DNA from: Peptostreptococcaceae bacterium | GTDB lineage: Bacteria > Bacillota > Clostridia > Peptostreptococcales > Peptostreptococcaceae | DNA length: 64,000 nt | NCBI GenBank assembly: GCA_902363255.1 | Contig: CABIZO010000001.1 | Span: 186,001-250,000 of the forward strand | Direction: 5' to 3' | Part shown: piece by piece, positions 62,849-64,000 of the stretch | How the letters are laid out: each line of letters starts with the position of its first letter | Position numbering within the stretch: the first letter of the stretch is position 1 | Position numbers and translations under genes: made by a program | Notes under the pieces: model-generated | Seen by the model: the letters and a program-made list of their open reading frames with translations, nothing else | Databases searched by the model: none | What the model was told of the DNA's origin: nothing

Positions 62849-64000
62849 ATGTCAATGTTAAACAAAAAAACAATCGAAGATATAAACGTAAACGGTAAAA
62901 AAGTATTAGTAAGATGTGATTTCAATGTTCCACTACAAGACGGAAAAATAACTGATGAAAATAGATTAAATGGAGCACTTCCAACTATAAAATACTTAAT
63001 AGAAAATGGAGCTAAAGTTATACTTTGCTCACATATGGGTAAACCAAAAGGAGAACCTAAACCAGAATTATCTTTAGCACCAGTTGCTGCTAGATTATCT
63101 GAAATGTTAGGTAAAGAAGTTGTATTTGCTGCAGATGATAATGTTGTTGGGGAAAATGCAAGAGCGGCTGTAGAAAAAATGGAAAACGGTGATGTAGTAT
63201 TACTACAAAACACTAGATATAGAAAAGAAGAAACTAAAAACGAAGAAAACTTCTCTAAAGAATTAGCTTCATTAGCAGAAATATTTGTAAATGATGCTTT
63301 CGGTACTGCTCATAGAGCTCACTGTTCAACAGTAGGTGCTGGAGAATTCTTAGAAGAAAGAGCTTGTGGATACTTAATACAAAAAGAATTAAAATTCTTA
63401 GGAGAAGCAGTAGCTAATCCAGTAAGACCTTTCACAGCTATACTTGGAGGATCAAAAGTATCTGATAAAATAGCAGTTATAAACCAATTATTAGAAAAAG
63501 TTGATAACATAATAATCGGTGGAGGAATGGCTTACACATTCTTAAAAGCTCAAGGATATGAAATAGGAACATCTTTATGTGAAGATGATAAAGTAGATTA
63601 CGCAAAAGAAATGTTAGAAAAAGCTAAAGAAAAAGGTGTTAACTTCTTATTACCAGTTGATTCAAGAGCTGCTGCTAAGTTTGCTGCAGATGCAGAAGTT
63701 GTTGTAACAGAAGATCAAAACATACCTGCAGGTCACATGGGACTTGATATAGGACCTAAATCTGAAGCTAAATTCGTGGAAGTTGTAAAAAACTCTAAAA
63801 CAATAGTATGGAATGGACCAATGGGTGTATTCGAATTTGAAGCTTTTGCTCAAGGTACATTAGCAATAGCTAAAGCTATGGCTAATTTAGAAGATGCTAC
63901 TACTGTAATCGGTGGTGGAGATAGTGCTGCTGCTGTTAACCAATTAGGATTCGGAGACAAAATGACTCACGTTTCTACTGGTGGTGGAGCATCATTAGAG
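62849..64000 (+). CDS. pgk: Phosphoglycerate kinase, 5' part (runs off the right edge)
   Basis: 384 residues of a roughly 395-residue enzyme; the frame is open to the last base. It starts MSMLNKKTIEDINV behind AAAGGAG. The substrate loop VLVRCDFNVPLQDG, the SHMGKPKG stretch, GGSKVSDKI, WNGPMGVFE and the ATP-binding GGGDSAAAV are all present. It converts 1,3-bisphosphoglycerate to 3-phosphoglycerate with ATP gain. It follows gap in the usual order, with an AT-rich promoter region (62700-62848). Confidence 0.97.
   Translation, partial: MSMLNKKTIEDINVNGKKVLVRCDFNVPLQDGKITDENRLNGALPTIKYLIENGAKVILCSHMGKPKGEPKPELSLAPVAARLSEMLGKEVVFAADDNVVGENARAAVEKMENGDVVLLQNTRYRKEETKNEENFSKELASLAEIFVNDAFGTAHRAHCSTVGAGEFLEERACGYLIQKELKFLGEAVANPVRPFTAILGGSKVSDKIAVINQLLEKVDNIIIGGGMAYTFLKAQGYEIGTSLCEDDKVDYAKEMLEKAKEKGVNFLLPVDSRAAAKFAADAEVVVTEDQNIPAGHMGLDIGPKSEAKFVEVVKNSKTIVWNGPMGVFEFEAFAQGTLAIAKAMANLEDATTVIGGGDSAAAVNQLGFGDKMTHVSTGGGASLE

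Noticed and set aside
62701..63213. Long open frame on the reverse strand opposite pgk
   Set aside because: It is antisense to a highly conserved pgk coding region, has no ribosome site and its composition is that of a mirrored coding frame.

Overview
The window is a gene-dense, AT-rich chromosomal segment of an anaerobic, spore-forming Clostridium-like Firmicute. The best fit is the Peptostreptococcaceae (relatives of Clostridioides, Paraclostridium or Romboutsia), inferred from codon use, strong GGAGG ribosome binding sites, small acid-soluble spore proteins, a CdsR/CdsB-type cysteine desulfidase pair, GlpA/GlpB/DUF1667 clusters and heavy use of RNA leaders. I see no prophage, plasmid, CRISPR array, rRNA or tRNA, and no intact transposase.

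Layout. 0-2 kb: the 3' end of an oligoendopeptidase F gene and an M50-like membrane protein. 2-11 kb: the phosphate regulon, split in two. pstS lies alone at 2.1 kb and pstC-pstA-pstB-phoU at 7.8-11.1 kb, each behind 11-bp-spaced PHO boxes. Between them are a guanine-class riboswitch with pbuX-xpt and a peroxide-stress cluster: an OhrR-like MarR regulator, a glutathione peroxidase, and a thioredoxin reductase-like flavoprotein without an NADPH motif. 11-22.6 kb: an unknown small protein, an aromatic-acid-exporter-like protein, two polysaccharide deacetylases, a T-box valS gene, folC, a TSCPD protein, a beta-propeller protein, a DUF4364 protein, a spore SASP, a two-OB-fold SSB-like protein and a methyltransferase. 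22.6-27.4 kb: a short membrane peptide, a sigma-54 activator (CdsR-like), a sigma-54 promoter, an L-cysteine desulfidase, hpt and a DUF488 gene. 27.6-32.5 kb: a lipoprotein, a class III cyclase-like orphan, T-box trpS and lrgAB.

32.6-36.4 kb is a reverse-strand lysine/diaminopimelate operon (asd-dapA-dapB-dapH) behind a lysine riboswitch. 36.6-44.5 kb holds serine dehydratase, a LysR regulator and an ato-type cluster (thiolase, two CoA-transferase subunits, AtoE transporter), then an M20 amidohydrolase. 44.5-46.4 kb holds a divergent SASP, a methyltransferase and hslO (Hsp33). A gene-free stretch at 46.5-46.8 kb is packed with GTACACC-type repeats and may be the scar of an insertion element. 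46.9-54.2 kb is a glycerol-phosphate region: gdpD with an alanine-type symporter on the reverse strand, mgtC, the antiterminator gene glpP and glpA-glpB-DUF1667. gdpD and glpA each sit behind a leader terminator that GlpP could control. 54.5-60.1 kb is an oppABCDF peptide transporter, flanked by two imperfect copies of a roughly 90-bp terminator sequence. 60.4-64 kb is the central glycolysis cluster cggR-gap-pgk, with pgk cut by the window end.

In short, most of the window is core metabolism under cis-acting RNA control (purine and lysine riboswitches, two T-boxes, probable GlpP attenuators) plus recognisable DNA operators (PhoP, OhrR, CggR, sigma-54 enhancer). I found no convincing wholly new system. 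The most interesting points are the OhrR-Gpx-NADPH-independent reductase set, the double palindrome overlapping the cdsR stop codon, the GTACACC repeat patch, the paired GlpP-type leaders and the orphan cyclase-like protein.
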